Of a DNA stretch of 33,729 nt, positions 16,246 through 24,485 are shown one piece after another. Source of the DNA: an uncultured Elusimicrobiales bacterium (GTDB lineage: Bacteria > Elusimicrobiota > Elusimicrobia > Elusimicrobiales > Elusimicrobiaceae); NCBI GenBank assembly GCA_944324105.1, contig CALUVA010000006.1, positions 1 through 33,729 on the forward strand. Reading direction: 5' to 3'. Positions within the stretch are counted from its first letter, which is position 1. The number at the start of each line of letters is the position of its first letter. A program made the position numbers and the translations under genes. Below the pieces are notes generated by a model. It had not been told where the DNA came from, made no database searches, and saw nothing but the letters and a program-made list of their open reading frames with translations.

Positions 16246-16965
16246 ATGCAGTATCAAACGCAGTTTATTAAAATTAAGGAACTGCCCCCGGCGGACTCCT
16301 TTCTAAGCTCTTCCGAAAGCGCGTATTTGCAGACGCTGCGCTCGGAAAAGCGGAAGGGGGACTGGCTCGGGGGCCGGTTCGCGTTAAAGACGCTTCTGGC
16401 GCGTGAAAGCGGCCTGCTGCCCGTATGCAGTCTGCCCGCCGCGAAGCCGGAAGGCGCGCCGGAAATGTCGCCCGCCGCGCTACATGTACTTAAGCAAATA
16501 GATATTGTGAAGCTGCCCAGCGGCGCGCCGCAGGTGTTTGTCGGCGCGGTGCCGGACGCGCGCAGCGTCAGCATTACCCATTCGCACGGCTGGGCCGCCG
16601 CGGCGGTGTCTGCGCCGCATACTTTTTTGGGCATTGATTTGGAAAAGACGGAGCCGCGCAGCCGCGCCTGGGCGGAAGAATTTTTTGACCCGTGTGAACG
16701 CGGGGACGGCTCGCCGGCGCACTTAACCAAAGTATGGACGCAGAAGGAAGCCGTAGTCAAACTGCTGGGGCGGGGCCTGTCGCTGAACACGCGCGAAATT
16801 ATCCTGGCCGGAAGCGGCCTCAAACTCACGGGCCGCGCGCTGGAAGCCTGGCAGGGTGCGGGCCGGCCGCAAATTATACTTAACTCCGCCGCATTTGACA
16901 ATGATTTTGTGTTTACCGCAGCCTTTGCTCCCGCCGCCGCGGGCGCGAAGTTTGGTAAAATATAG
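16246..16965 (+). CDS. 4'-phosphopantetheinyl transferase (Sfp/AcpT superfamily)
   Basis: Transfers the phosphopantetheine arm of CoA to carrier proteins; it is very likely the activator of the five ACPs encoded just upstream. The 239-residue protein carries the Mg2+-binding GIDLE motif (standing for GVDIE) and the downstream WTQKEAVVKLLGRGL motif (W..KEA..K). It is of Sfp-like size, not the small AcpS type. I chose ATG 16246, 35 nt after the megasynthase stop; the longer frame from 16171 overlaps that gene. The short gap is GC-rich and lacks a clear Shine-Dalgarno, so translation may be coupled. The carboxyltransferase gene begins 15 nt later. Confidence 0.9.
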   Translation: MQYQTQFIKIKELPPADSFLSSSESAYLQTLRSEKRKGDWLGGRFALKTLLARESGLLPVCSLPAAKPEGAPEMSPAALHVLKQIDIVKLPSGAPQVFVGAVPDARSVSITHSHGWAAAAVSAPHTFLGIDLEKTEPRSRAWAEEFFDPCERGDGSPAHLTKVWTQKEAVVKLLGRGLSLNTREIILAGSGLKLTGRALEAWQGAGRPQIILNSAAFDNDFVFTAAFAPAAAGAKFGKI

Positions 16966-16980
16966 TTTTAGGGAGGGCAA

Positions 16981-18585
16981 ATGATAGAACTTTTTGACAA
17001 TCCCAGAGAGGATAAAAAATCCGACCGTCCGGCTCCCAAAAGCCTGGTCAAATTCCGCCAGATTTACCAGGATGCCATGGCCGGCGCGGGGGAAGAAAAG
17101 AACAAAGCCCAAAAAGCCAAGGGCAAATTTACCGCCCGGGAACGTCTTTCTTATTTACTGGACCGCGACAGCTTTTTTGAAATTAAAAGCCTGGTGGAAA
17201 GCAACTGCCACGATTTCGGCGTATCCGACAAGCACATCAAAGGCGACGGCGTCATTACCGGTTTCGGCCGCATTAACGGCCGGCCCGTGGCCATTTTCGC
17301 GCAGGATTTCACGCAGCTGGGCGGCTCTTTGGGGCTGGCCCACGCCAAAAAAATAGCCGATATTATGGACAAAGCGCTGGAGGCCAAAATCCCCGTCATC
17401 GGGCTTTTGGACAGCGGCGGCGCGCGCATTCAGGAAGGCGTGAGCAGCCTGGACGGATACGGGGAAATTTTTTACCGCAACGTGAAGGCTTCCGGCGTTA
17501 TTCCGCAGATTTCCGTCATTTTGGGCCCCTGTGCCGGAGGGGCGGTGTATTCGCCCGCGCTGACGGACTTCATTTTTATGGTGGAAGGCATCAGCCATAT
17601 GTTTGTCACGGGCCCCAGCGTGGTTAAAGCGGCCACCGGCGAAGAGGTGGATTTTGACACCCTCGGCGGCAGCAAGCCCCACAGCGAACAGAGCGGCGTG
17701 TGCCAGTTTGTGGCCAAGTCGGAGCAGGACTGCTTCCGCCAGGTGCGCGAACTGTTAAGTTTCCTGCCGCAGAACAACCAGGAAAACCCTCCCCTGGAAA
17801 CCACTACCGATATTACCGACCGCCCCGTGCACGTGCTGGAACGCGTGTGCGAAATGGACCCCAAGAAGGCGTTTCGTATTCATCACGTCATTTGGCGCCT
17901 GGCCGACAATTATGAATTTTTTGAAATACACCAGAACTTTGCCAAAAACGTGGTGACGGGCTTTATCCGCATGGGCGGCGAAGTGGTGGGCGTGGTGGCC
18001 AACAATCCGGCCCATTTGGGCGGCGCATTGGACTGCGACGCCAGTGACAAAGCCGCGCGTTTTATCCGCTTTTTAAATGCGTTTAATATCCCCATTTTAA
18101 CACTGGTGGACATCGGCGGCTATCTGCCCGGGGTGCAGCAGGAGCACGGCGGCATTATCCGCCACGGCGCCAAGCTGCTCTACGCCTATGCCGAAGCGAC
18201 CGTGCCGAAGGTAACCCTGGTGTTGCGCAAAGCCTACGGCGGGGCGTATATCGCCATGGGTTCCAAATATTTGCGCGGGGATTTCAACTTTGCTTTCCCC
18301 AGCGCGGAAATTGCCGTTATGGGCCCGCGCGGCGCGGTGGAAATCCTGTATTCCAAGGATTTAAAGAAAGAGGAAGACCCGCAGAAAAAAGAAGCGATGA
18401 AGGAAAAACTGACGCAGGAATATTCCGACAAATTCGCTTCGCCGTACCAAACAGCCATGAACGGCTCTATTGACGAAATTATAGAGCCTTCCGAAGCGCG
18501 CGCCAAAATCATCAGCGCGCTGCGCATTCTGAAAAACAAACGCGATCCGCGCAAACACACCAACACGGGCAATATCCCGCTGTAG
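16981..18585 (+). CDS. acyl-CoA carboxylase carboxyltransferase (beta) subunit, PccB/AccD5-like
   Basis: A 534-residue carboxyltransferase that moves CO2 from carboxybiotin to an acyl-CoA. It has the usual length and the two crotonase-like halves, with oxyanion-hole glycine pairs at GPCAGGAVYSPAL and at the RKAYGGAY region. The family includes propionyl-/acetyl-CoA carboxylases and the alpha subunit of methylmalonyl-CoA decarboxylase. The pocket residue that is Asp in propionyl-specific PccB appears here as Ile424 (codon 18250). As I recall, Ile there allows acetyl-CoA, which would supply malonyl-CoA to the synthase upstream. No biotin carboxylase or biotin carrier gene is nearby. A GGGAGGG Shine-Dalgarno sets the start. 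It is the last gene of the locus. Confidence 0.88.
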   Translation: MIELFDNPREDKKSDRPAPKSLVKFRQIYQDAMAGAGEEKNKAQKAKGKFTARERLSYLLDRDSFFEIKSLVESNCHDFGVSDKHIKGDGVITGFGRINGRPVAIFAQDFTQLGGSLGLAHAKKIADIMDKALEAKIPVIGLLDSGGARIQEGVSSLDGYGEIFYRNVKASGVIPQISVILGPCAGGAVYSPALTDFIFMVEGISHMFVTGPSVVKAATGEEVDFDTLGGSKPHSEQSGVCQFVAKSEQDCFRQVRELLSFLPQNNQENPPLETTTDITDRPVHVLERVCEMDPKKAFRIHHVIWRLADNYEFFEIHQNFAKNVVTGFIRMGGEVVGVVANNPAHLGGALDCDASDKAARFIRFLNAFNIPILTLVDIGGYLPGVQQEHGGIIRHGAKLLYAYAEATVPKVTLVLRKAYGGAYIAMGSKYLRGDFNFAFPSAEIAVMGPRGAVEILYSKDLKKEEDPQKKEAMKEKLTQEYSDKFASPYQTAMNGSIDEIIEPSEARAKIISALRILKNKRDPRKHTNTGNIPL

Positions 18586-18601
18586 TGCAGTTTTGAAAGA
18601 C

Positions 18602-18640
18602 AAACCCCCGCGGCTTGTTTGGCCGCGGGGGTTTTGTTTT
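18602..18640 (+). terminator. rho-independent terminator, probably bidirectional
   Basis: A perfect 13-bp stem (18602-18614 with 18622-18634) with a 7-nt loop, then a T-rich stretch on the + strand. On the minus strand the stem is followed by TTTGTCTTT, so it may also stop the convergent glucanotransferase operon. It ends the megasynthase locus. Confidence 0.88.
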
Positions 18641-18670
18641 AGACAGAAACGGCGGAGAAAGTTTGGCTGA

Positions 18671-21328
18671 TTACCTTCCGCTTTGCCAAATCATCTGGCG
18701 TATTTTGCGGTTGAAATGCTCCTGCTTTACCAGTTCTTCCAGCGTCAGGTGCATGCGGTAGCGCCAGTAGAACGGGGAAACGGCGGGCACGTTAATGCGC
18801 TCTTTTTCCGGGTCCGGCGCGCGCAGCGTTTCATACATAGCTGTCCAGTCCTGAAAGGAAATCAAACACAACATAGACGGGCTTTGCAGGTGCATTTGCA
18901 GGATTTGCTCACACACGTCCGCGGGCATTTGCTCCGGCGGGGTTCCGGGGCGGTGCAGTTCTTCGCGCCAGAATTTTTCCGTCAGGGTGGGATTTTCCCG
19001 CCACCAGGCGCGCAGTACGGACATATCATGCGTGCCCGGAGTGGCTACGGACAGATACGGATAGTTCTGCGTGTTGGCGAAGGTTTCGCCCATTCGTTTG
19101 GGCATGCGTTGTATTTCCAAACTTAAAATTTGCAGTGCGTCCAGTACCTGCGGCACGCAATGAGGAATCATTCCCAAATCTTCGGCGCAGCAGAGCATAC
19201 GTGTAGACTGGGCCAATACGGGTAGTTTTTTAAGTGCTTCCTGCTTCCAAAAGTCGTCCTGCCGGCGGTAAAAATAATCATTGTACAGCTGCTCATAAGC
19301 CTTTTGCTGAGGAAGGGGAAGCGCGCGGAAAGCTTCGCTTTTCAACGCGCCGATGCGCGGGTGATATAATTGCGGGTCCCGCCGGTCCGGCAGGAACAGC
19401 ACTTCCGCCGCCAGCGTATACAGGCCGTCGCGTATTTTTTGTGAGGATTCATCTGTTTGGCTGGCGAAAGCTGTTTGAATTTTGCGTTGCGTGTCGCATT
19501 CTTTACGTAAGGCATACAGGCCGTTTTCGGCGGGGAGCAGAAAATGCTGTTTAACAAATTCCGCATCTTCACCGAAAAGTTCCTGCAACAGCCCGTCGGA
19601 GATATACGGGCGTAAATAAGCTTGGTCAAAGGCCAGCCCTGCGAAGGAAATTTCCCGTGCGCTTAAAGGCAAAGCGGGGGAAAACTGTCCTAAAATCCCT
19701 TGTACGGCATGCAGGGGGATTTCCCAGATGCGGAAAAAACCGAGCACATGGTCTATACGGTAGGCGTCAAAGTAGCGCGACATATGTAAGAAACGCCGTC
19801 GCCACCAGTCATAACCGTCTTTAGCCATTTCTTCCCAGTTATAGGTTGGAAAGCCCCAGTTTTGCCCGATTTCGGAGAAATCATCCGGCGGGGCGCCTGC
19901 CTGCGCGTCCAAATGAAATAAAGCGGACTCAGCCCAAGCGTCGGCCCCGTGAGGGGAAACGCCGATGGGAATGTCTCCTTTAAGTGCGACACCTTTTTCC
20001 CGCGCATAACGGTGCGTATCCAGCAGCTGCATATGCAACAAAAACTGTATATAAAAATAAAAGTGCGCATTTTGACGGTCTTTGGTGTCTGCGGAAAAAA
20101 ATGATTTCAATTCTTGTTCGGAAAATTTGGAATGTCGCGGCCAGCTGTGCCAGTCCGCCGTGCCGAAACGGTCCCGCAGGGCGCAAAACATGGCGTAAGG
20201 AGCCAGCCAGGTATTGTTGGTGTCCCAAAATTCTTTAAATGCTTCGGAAGCTAATACCTGTTTGCCTTCTTTTTTATAAGCCAGGCGCAGACGTTCGTTT
20301 TTAAGTTTGCAGACGCCTTCATAATCCATTTGTGGGGCGGAGTTTAGGCGTGCCCGGCGCGTCTGGAAATATTTTTCTTCCCGCGCCGAAAGTTTAGGCA
20401 GGGAGGAAACGTCGGCATACATAGGGTGGAATGCATACACGCTGACGCAGCTGTAGGGATAAGAGTCCGTCCAGGAGCCGCTTTGTACGGTATCATTGAC
20501 AGGCAGGAGTTGAATGACTTTCTGTCCCGTTAAAACGGCCCAGTCTACCAATTTTTTCAGTGAGCCGAAATCACCCGCGCCCCAGTCATTTTCCGTACGA
20601 ATGGAAAAGACCGGCAGCACTACGCCCGCTGCGCGAGGCTGCGGCAGGGAAAAATGCGGGTATAAATTGGAATAAATGACCGTTTCCCCATCTGCGGGGG
20701 CCGGTCCGTGCAGCAGGCGGTTTTCGCCTTGTTCCCACTGCACCAGACCGCTGTCATCTTTCAAAATAAACTTATAGGCCAGCGGGAAAGACAGCTCAGC
20801 CGCGTTGATACTGACGGCCCATTCATTAATCCCCGAGGGGACAAGCGGTACGGCATTTTGCGGGTCCCATTCACCCAGCTGCGGTGCGGCGGCGCAGAGA
20901 TAGGGTTTTTGCCCTGGTATCAGTCCCGGAATTTGTGCGTGCAAAACTATGGAGGAAGAATATTCCTGGGTATGCTGGGGCTGTATGTCTTGTGTTAATA
21001 CCGCACTGTAGAGCCAGGATTTTTCCGGCAAATCACGCCATAAATCATATAAATCATAGGTTTCCCTCTCGGCGGATAAAAACAGGCAGCGGGCTATGGC
21101 GTTCCATTCGCGCCGCACGGTATGCTCGCCGCGTATGACTTTGTAGGAATATGCCATTTCCGCGTTCTGTGCTGGCAGGATTTCCGTCGTGCCGGACCAA
21201 TGTTCACCGTCCAGGCACTGCAGCGGTACGCGCCGGCGCAAGAGCGCATGGCCTGTTTGTAACAACAATACGGCACAGAGTATTTCATCCTGTGCGGCGC
21301 GGTAAGGAATGTGGAAATGGATTTTCAT
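18671..21328 (-). CDS. malQ: 4-alpha-glucanotransferase (GH77) with N-terminal starch-binding domains, DPE2-like
   Basis: Amylomaltase that transfers glucan segments between maltodextrins and frees glucose. At 885 residues it is much longer than E. coli MalQ. Two CBM20-like domains (about 1-100 and 125-220) precede the GH77 barrel, and an insertion of over 100 residues separates the catalytic motifs. This is the architecture of plant DPE2 and the long bacterial MalQ forms. The nucleophile is Asp526 (RIDH), the acid/base Glu716 (AEDLG), and the third acid Asp768 (THD). There is no signal peptide, so it is cytoplasmic. It begins 9 nt after the sugar-transporter stop with an AAGGA Shine-Dalgarno, so the pair is an operon for maltose or maltodextrin use. 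Confidence 0.94.
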   Translation of the reverse strand: MKIHFHIPYRAAQDEILCAVLLLQTGHALLRRRVPLQCLDGEHWSGTTEILPAQNAEMAYSYKVIRGEHTVRREWNAIARCLFLSAERETYDLYDLWRDLPEKSWLYSAVLTQDIQPQHTQEYSSSIVLHAQIPGLIPGQKPYLCAAAPQLGEWDPQNAVPLVPSGINEWAVSINAAELSFPLAYKFILKDDSGLVQWEQGENRLLHGPAPADGETVIYSNLYPHFSLPQPRAAGVVLPVFSIRTENDWGAGDFGSLKKLVDWAVLTGQKVIQLLPVNDTVQSGSWTDSYPYSCVSVYAFHPMYADVSSLPKLSAREEKYFQTRRARLNSAPQMDYEGVCKLKNERLRLAYKKEGKQVLASEAFKEFWDTNNTWLAPYAMFCALRDRFGTADWHSWPRHSKFSEQELKSFFSADTKDRQNAHFYFYIQFLLHMQLLDTHRYAREKGVALKGDIPIGVSPHGADAWAESALFHLDAQAGAPPDDFSEIGQNWGFPTYNWEEMAKDGYDWWRRRFLHMSRYFDAYRIDHVLGFFRIWEIPLHAVQGILGQFSPALPLSAREISFAGLAFDQAYLRPYISDGLLQELFGEDAEFVKQHFLLPAENGLYALRKECDTQRKIQTAFASQTDESSQKIRDGLYTLAAEVLFLPDRRDPQLYHPRIGALKSEAFRALPLPQQKAYEQLYNDYFYRRQDDFWKQEALKKLPVLAQSTRMLCCAEDLGMIPHCVPQVLDALQILSLEIQRMPKRMGETFANTQNYPYLSVATPGTHDMSVLRAWWRENPTLTEKFWREELHRPGTPPEQMPADVCEQILQMHLQSPSMLCLISFQDWTAMYETLRAPDPEKERINVPAVSPFYWRYRMHLTLEELVKQEHFNRKIRQMIWQSGR

Positions 21329-21337
21329 GCGCGATCC

Positions 21338-22666
21338 TTATGCTTTTTTAGGTGCGGCATTGTCCTGCACAAAAAAGGTAAAAAACGCAGCCAGCAGCAG
21401 ACTCACACCACCCACGCCCACGGCGGCAATGGCGCTGCCGCCCAGCAGGTGTTTCATGACGGGGCCGAAGAACAGGTTCACGCAGATTTGCGGAATTACG
21501 ATAAAGAAGTTAAACACGCCCATATAAAAACCCATTTTTTCGGCGGGCAGACTGTTGGCCAGCAAAGCATACGGCATGGCCAGCAGGCTGCTCCAGGCAA
21601 TACCCACGCATACCATGGGGAAAATCAGCCCCATTTGCGTAAACTTCAGTCCAAATAACGTCAGCCCCAGCGAACCTAATCCGACGGCTCCAATGGTCAG
21701 GCACACAATGTGAATGTATTTGGCGGAAAATTTGGTAGTCAGCCATAAGAGTGCGAACGCAAACACAAACGCTACGCCGTTGTAAATACCAAAGCAGGAG
21801 CTGCCCCAGTTGGCCGCCGTTTCATAAGCCGGCGTGCCGGGTACGGCGTCAAACACGGCCGAAGCGATACCGGGCGTGAAATACACCCACATAATCATAA
21901 ATGCCGCCCAGGTAAAAAATTGCACTACGGCCAAGCGGCGCATGGTGGAAGGCATGGTAATAAAGGCCTGCCACATTTCAGCCAGTGTTTTTTTAAGACT
22001 AAAAGTTTGGGACTGCAGTTTTTTAAACATTTCCATATCCTGCGGCGGATATTCCGGCGTGGTTTTAATGGTAATTAAAATGGCCGCTATCAGCACGACG
22101 GCTCCTGCATAAAAGGAATATCTGACCGTAGCGGGGATGTGCCCCAGAGGGGCCTCGGTGCTGACGCCCAGCGAAGTTAAAATCTGTGGCAGGAAAGAAG
22201 CAATAACTGCACCGGCTCCGATCATCACGCTTTGCATGGCATAACCGGTTTTACGCTGGTTTTCCGGCAAAATATCTCCCACAAAGGCGCGGAAGGGCTC
22301 CATACTGACATTGACGGAGGTGTCCAAAATCCACAGAGCGATTACCGCCATCCAGATGGCCGAAGCCTGCGGCATTAAGATTAAAGCAATGGAGGAGAAT
22401 ATGGCCCCTCCTAAAAAGTACGGGCGGCGGCGGCCGAGTTTGCACCAGGTGCGGTCGCTGAAATAACCGACCAGCGGCTGTACCAAAAGCCCCGTTACGG
22501 GGGCGGCCAGCCACAAAAGCGGGATTTGGTCTTCCCGCGCGCCCAGGCGCGAATAAATGGCGCTCATATTGCCCATTTGCAGGGCCCAGCCAAACTGTAT
22601 GCCGAAAAATCCCAGGCACATCAGCATAATCTGCTTGAAACTTTTTTGTTCGTGTAGTCCGTCCAT
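21338..22666 (-). CDS. MFS sugar transporter, SLC45/GPH-like (probable maltose/disaccharide importer)
   Basis: A 442-residue inner-membrane protein with about twelve hydrophobic segments. It has the MFS signature between helices 2 and 3 (DRTWCKLGRRRPYF, residues about 71-84) and the long GFFGIQFGWALQMGN first helix seen in SLC45-like sugar/H+ symporters. The downstream partner is a maltodextrin-processing glucanotransferase, which points to maltose or short maltodextrins as substrate; that is inference from context. A GGAGG Shine-Dalgarno lies before the ATG. It is the first gene of the minus-strand operon and is transcribed divergently from the EamA gene. Confidence 0.88.
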   Translation of the reverse strand: MDGLHEQKSFKQIMLMCLGFFGIQFGWALQMGNMSAIYSRLGAREDQIPLLWLAAPVTGLLVQPLVGYFSDRTWCKLGRRRPYFLGGAIFSSIALILMPQASAIWMAVIALWILDTSVNVSMEPFRAFVGDILPENQRKTGYAMQSVMIGAGAVIASFLPQILTSLGVSTEAPLGHIPATVRYSFYAGAVVLIAAILITIKTTPEYPPQDMEMFKKLQSQTFSLKKTLAEMWQAFITMPSTMRRLAVVQFFTWAAFMIMWVYFTPGIASAVFDAVPGTPAYETAANWGSSCFGIYNGVAFVFAFALLWLTTKFSAKYIHIVCLTIGAVGLGSLGLTLFGLKFTQMGLIFPMVCVGIAWSSLLAMPYALLANSLPAEKMGFYMGVFNFFIVIPQICVNLFFGPVMKHLLGGSAIAAVGVGGVSLLLAAFFTFFVQDNAAPKKA

Positions 22667-22726
22667 GGTATCCTCCGTATAACTGCCGATACTTTCATTA
22701 TAACAAGATTTTTCCGCGCAGGAGCA

Positions 22727-22754
22727 TTGTGCGTGAAGTCAGAATTGCTATGAT
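22727..22754 (+). promoter_or_regulatory. sigma-70-type promoter for the EamA gene
   Basis: TTGTGC (22727-22732), a 16-bp spacer and TATGAT (22749-22754), with a TG one base upstream of the -10 (extended -10). The leader is about 17 nt and carries an AGGAGG Shine-Dalgarno. Confidence 0.6.
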
Positions 22755-22777
22755 ATATGGGATATTAAGGAGGCATT

Positions 22778-23191
22778 ATGTGGGCCGTATTTGCGCTGTT
22801 GTCTGCGGTGTTTGCCGCACTGACGTCTATTTTTGCCAAAATAGGCATTGAAGGGATTAACTCCAACCTGGCTACTGCTATTCGTACGCTGGTGGTGCTT
22901 GTGTTGGCCTGGGGAATAGTATTTGCCACGGGTGTGCATCACCAGATAGGCGATGTGGGCCGCAAAAGCTGGCTGTTTTTGCTTTTATCCGGCTTGGCGA
23001 CGGGGGCTTCCTGGCTGTTTTTTTACAAAGCCTTGCAAATAGGAGACGCTTCCCGCGTGGTGCCGGTGGACAAACTTAGCGTGGCTATTACTATTTTGCT
23101 TTCTTTTTTCATTTTGCATGAAGCCGTTACTTTTAAGGTGGCGGCCGGCGGGCTGCTGATTACGGCCGGTGCGCTTTTGATGATTTTTTGA
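22778..23191 (+). CDS. half-size EamA-family membrane transporter
   Basis: A 137-residue integral membrane protein with about five hydrophobic helices, matching a single EamA (DMT superfamily) repeat; most EamA proteins have two. Single-repeat members of about 140 residues form a known group and presumably work as dimers. The conserved C-terminal pattern of the family (LDKLS- then AxxxxxxxxxE-like segments) is visible as VVPVDKLSVAITILLSF followed by LHEAVT. Substrate unknown. A strong AGGAGG Shine-Dalgarno sets the start. A weak hairpin and the sigma-factor gene follow. Confidence 0.85.
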   Translation: MWAVFALLSAVFAALTSIFAKIGIEGINSNLATAIRTLVVLVLAWGIVFATGVHHQIGDVGRKSWLFLLLSGLATGASWLFFYKALQIGDASRVVPVDKLSVAITILLSFFILHEAVTFKVAAGGLLITAGALLMIF

Positions 23192-23215
23192 GCCTGCCAA
23201 AAGGCTGCTTTTTTT
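23191..23215 (+). terminator. weak rho-independent terminator
   Basis: A short 5-bp stem (AGCCT 23191-23195 with AGGCT 23202-23206), a 6-nt loop and then seven T's (23209-23215). It overlaps the stop region of the EamA gene and the presumed promoter of the sigma-factor gene. Stem strength is modest. Confidence 0.4.
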
Positions 23216-23217
23216 GA

Positions 23218-23223
23218 TAAGAT
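23218..23223 (+). promoter_or_regulatory. candidate -10 element for the sigma-factor gene, leaderless layout
   Basis: TAAGAT lies 6 nt before the ATG at 23230, with no Shine-Dalgarno between. A weak CTGCCA (-35-like, 23194-23199) lies 18 bp upstream. The spacing would put transcription start at or next to the A of the ATG. Confidence 0.45.
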
Positions 23224-23229
23224 TTAACT

Positions 23230-24339
23230 ATGGAAAACCAATCTTTGGACAGCGTCAACGAATATTTTAAACACCTCGGGCAAATTACGCGCGATATGAA
23301 CCGCGAGGAAATGTCTGCGTTGTGGAAAAAAGTAAAACAAGGCGACAAAGCTGCCAAAAATAAAATGATGGAGATGAATTTGCGTTTGGTTATTCCGACG
23401 GCCAAACGCTTCCAGCGCCCCGGCATGGAGCTGATGGATTTGATAGAAGAGGGGAACCTTGGCCTTCTACAGGCTATAGATAAGTTTCAGCCGGAAAAAG
23501 GCTATCGTTTTTCCACATATGCTGTTTACTGGATTGAACAGTATATCCGTAAATATATTGAAGAGCAGTCCGGTTCCATCAAAATTCCGTCCCACGCGTG
23601 GGGCAATCTCAAAAGATGGTTCAAAGCCTGGAATAATTTAAAAGAAGCCAATGGACGCGATCCGTCCCTGAGCGAGATGGCGGCAGAACTGGATTTAAGT
23701 GCGCGCCAGGTAAAGGCTATTATGGACACGCTTAACGCCGCTACGGGTGTAGACTCGTTGGCCTCTTTGGTGGGAGAAGAAGAGGAACTGACGTTGGAGG
23801 ATATGCTCAGCGATGACGGAAAAGGCAATCCGCATGATGTGTTTTTGCATTCGGAAAATATGAGCGTACTGCGTGAGAGCCTGCAAAAATTAAATGACCG
23901 CGACCGGCAAATTTTGACCATGCGCTTCGGTTTGGCCGACAATGAACCCAAAACATTGGGAGAGGTGGCTGAACAAATGGGGCTATCGCGTGAGCGCGTG
24001 CGTCAAATAGAGGAGCGAGCCGTGAGTGAAATGCGCAAAGCTGCACGGAAGGCCGGTTTGCTGGAAAATATACCGACGGATTTCCGCACCCGTAAACTGC
24101 ATGCAGGGATGTCTGTTAAACAAAAAACAAATGTTTTAGGAGAAGTGATAGATCAAAGTCCGTTGGCGCGTTTACTGCGCCGCCGTGCTGCTGCGCAGGA
24201 AGCCGCCCGTCAAAAAGCGCAAAACGCCGGCGAGAAATCCGCACCGAAAAAACGGGCCAAAAAGGCAGTGCGGGTGAAGGCTCTTTCCACGAAAAAGAAA
24301 ACTACTTCCGCAAAAATAAAAAAGAGTAAAAAGAAATAA
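23230..24339 (+). CDS. sigma-70 family RNA polymerase sigma factor (RpoD/RpoS-like) with basic C-terminal tail
   Basis: Promoter-recognition subunit of RNA polymerase, 369 residues. Region 1.2 (about 5-38), region 2 (40-118), region 3 (120-195) and region 4 (212-275, with the helix-turn-helix GLSRERVRQIEERA) are all present; region 1.1 is absent. At region 2.4 the Gln of RpoD is kept (Gln104), but the following Thr is Arg107 and the first of the two tryptophans is Tyr100. This is unlike a textbook primary sigma and suggests a group 2 or divergent group 1 factor. Past region 4 runs an unusual tail of about 90 residues ending in a Lys/Ala-rich, histone-H1-like stretch. No Shine-Dalgarno; a -10-like TAAGAT is 6 nt upstream. 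Confidence 0.9.
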   Translation: MENQSLDSVNEYFKHLGQITRDMNREEMSALWKKVKQGDKAAKNKMMEMNLRLVIPTAKRFQRPGMELMDLIEEGNLGLLQAIDKFQPEKGYRFSTYAVYWIEQYIRKYIEEQSGSIKIPSHAWGNLKRWFKAWNNLKEANGRDPSLSEMAAELDLSARQVKAIMDTLNAATGVDSLASLVGEEEELTLEDMLSDDGKGNPHDVFLHSENMSVLRESLQKLNDRDRQILTMRFGLADNEPKTLGEVAEQMGLSRERVRQIEERAVSEMRKAARKAGLLENIPTDFRTRKLHAGMSVKQKTNVLGEVIDQSPLARLLRRRAAAQEAARQKAQNAGEKSAPKKRAKKAVRVKALSTKKKTTSAKIKKSKKK

Positions 24340-24352
24340 ATTTTAAAAAGGG

Positions 24353-24380
24353 AAACCCCCGCTATAAAGCGGGGGTTTTT
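24353..24380 (+). terminator. rho-independent terminator
   Basis: An 11-bp stem of the AAACCCCCGCT type (24353-24363 with 24368-24378), a 4-nt loop and a T-run, 13 nt past the sigma-factor stop. Confidence 0.9.
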
Positions 24381-24432
24381 GTGCGCTTTTACTGCCATCG
24401 TTATTTTCTTTTATATCCCTGTGTTTTACGAT

Positions 24433-24474
24433 GAAAAAAGCGTTTTGTAAAGGTAATTGCTATACAAAACGCTT
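24433..24474 (-). terminator. rho-independent terminator of tRNA-Arg
   Basis: A perfect 12-bp inverted repeat (24438-24449 with 24463-24474) with a 13-nt loop. On the minus strand it is followed by a T-run, 12 nt downstream of the tRNA 3' end. Confidence 0.8.
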
Positions 24475-24485
24475 CTGTAAGAATA

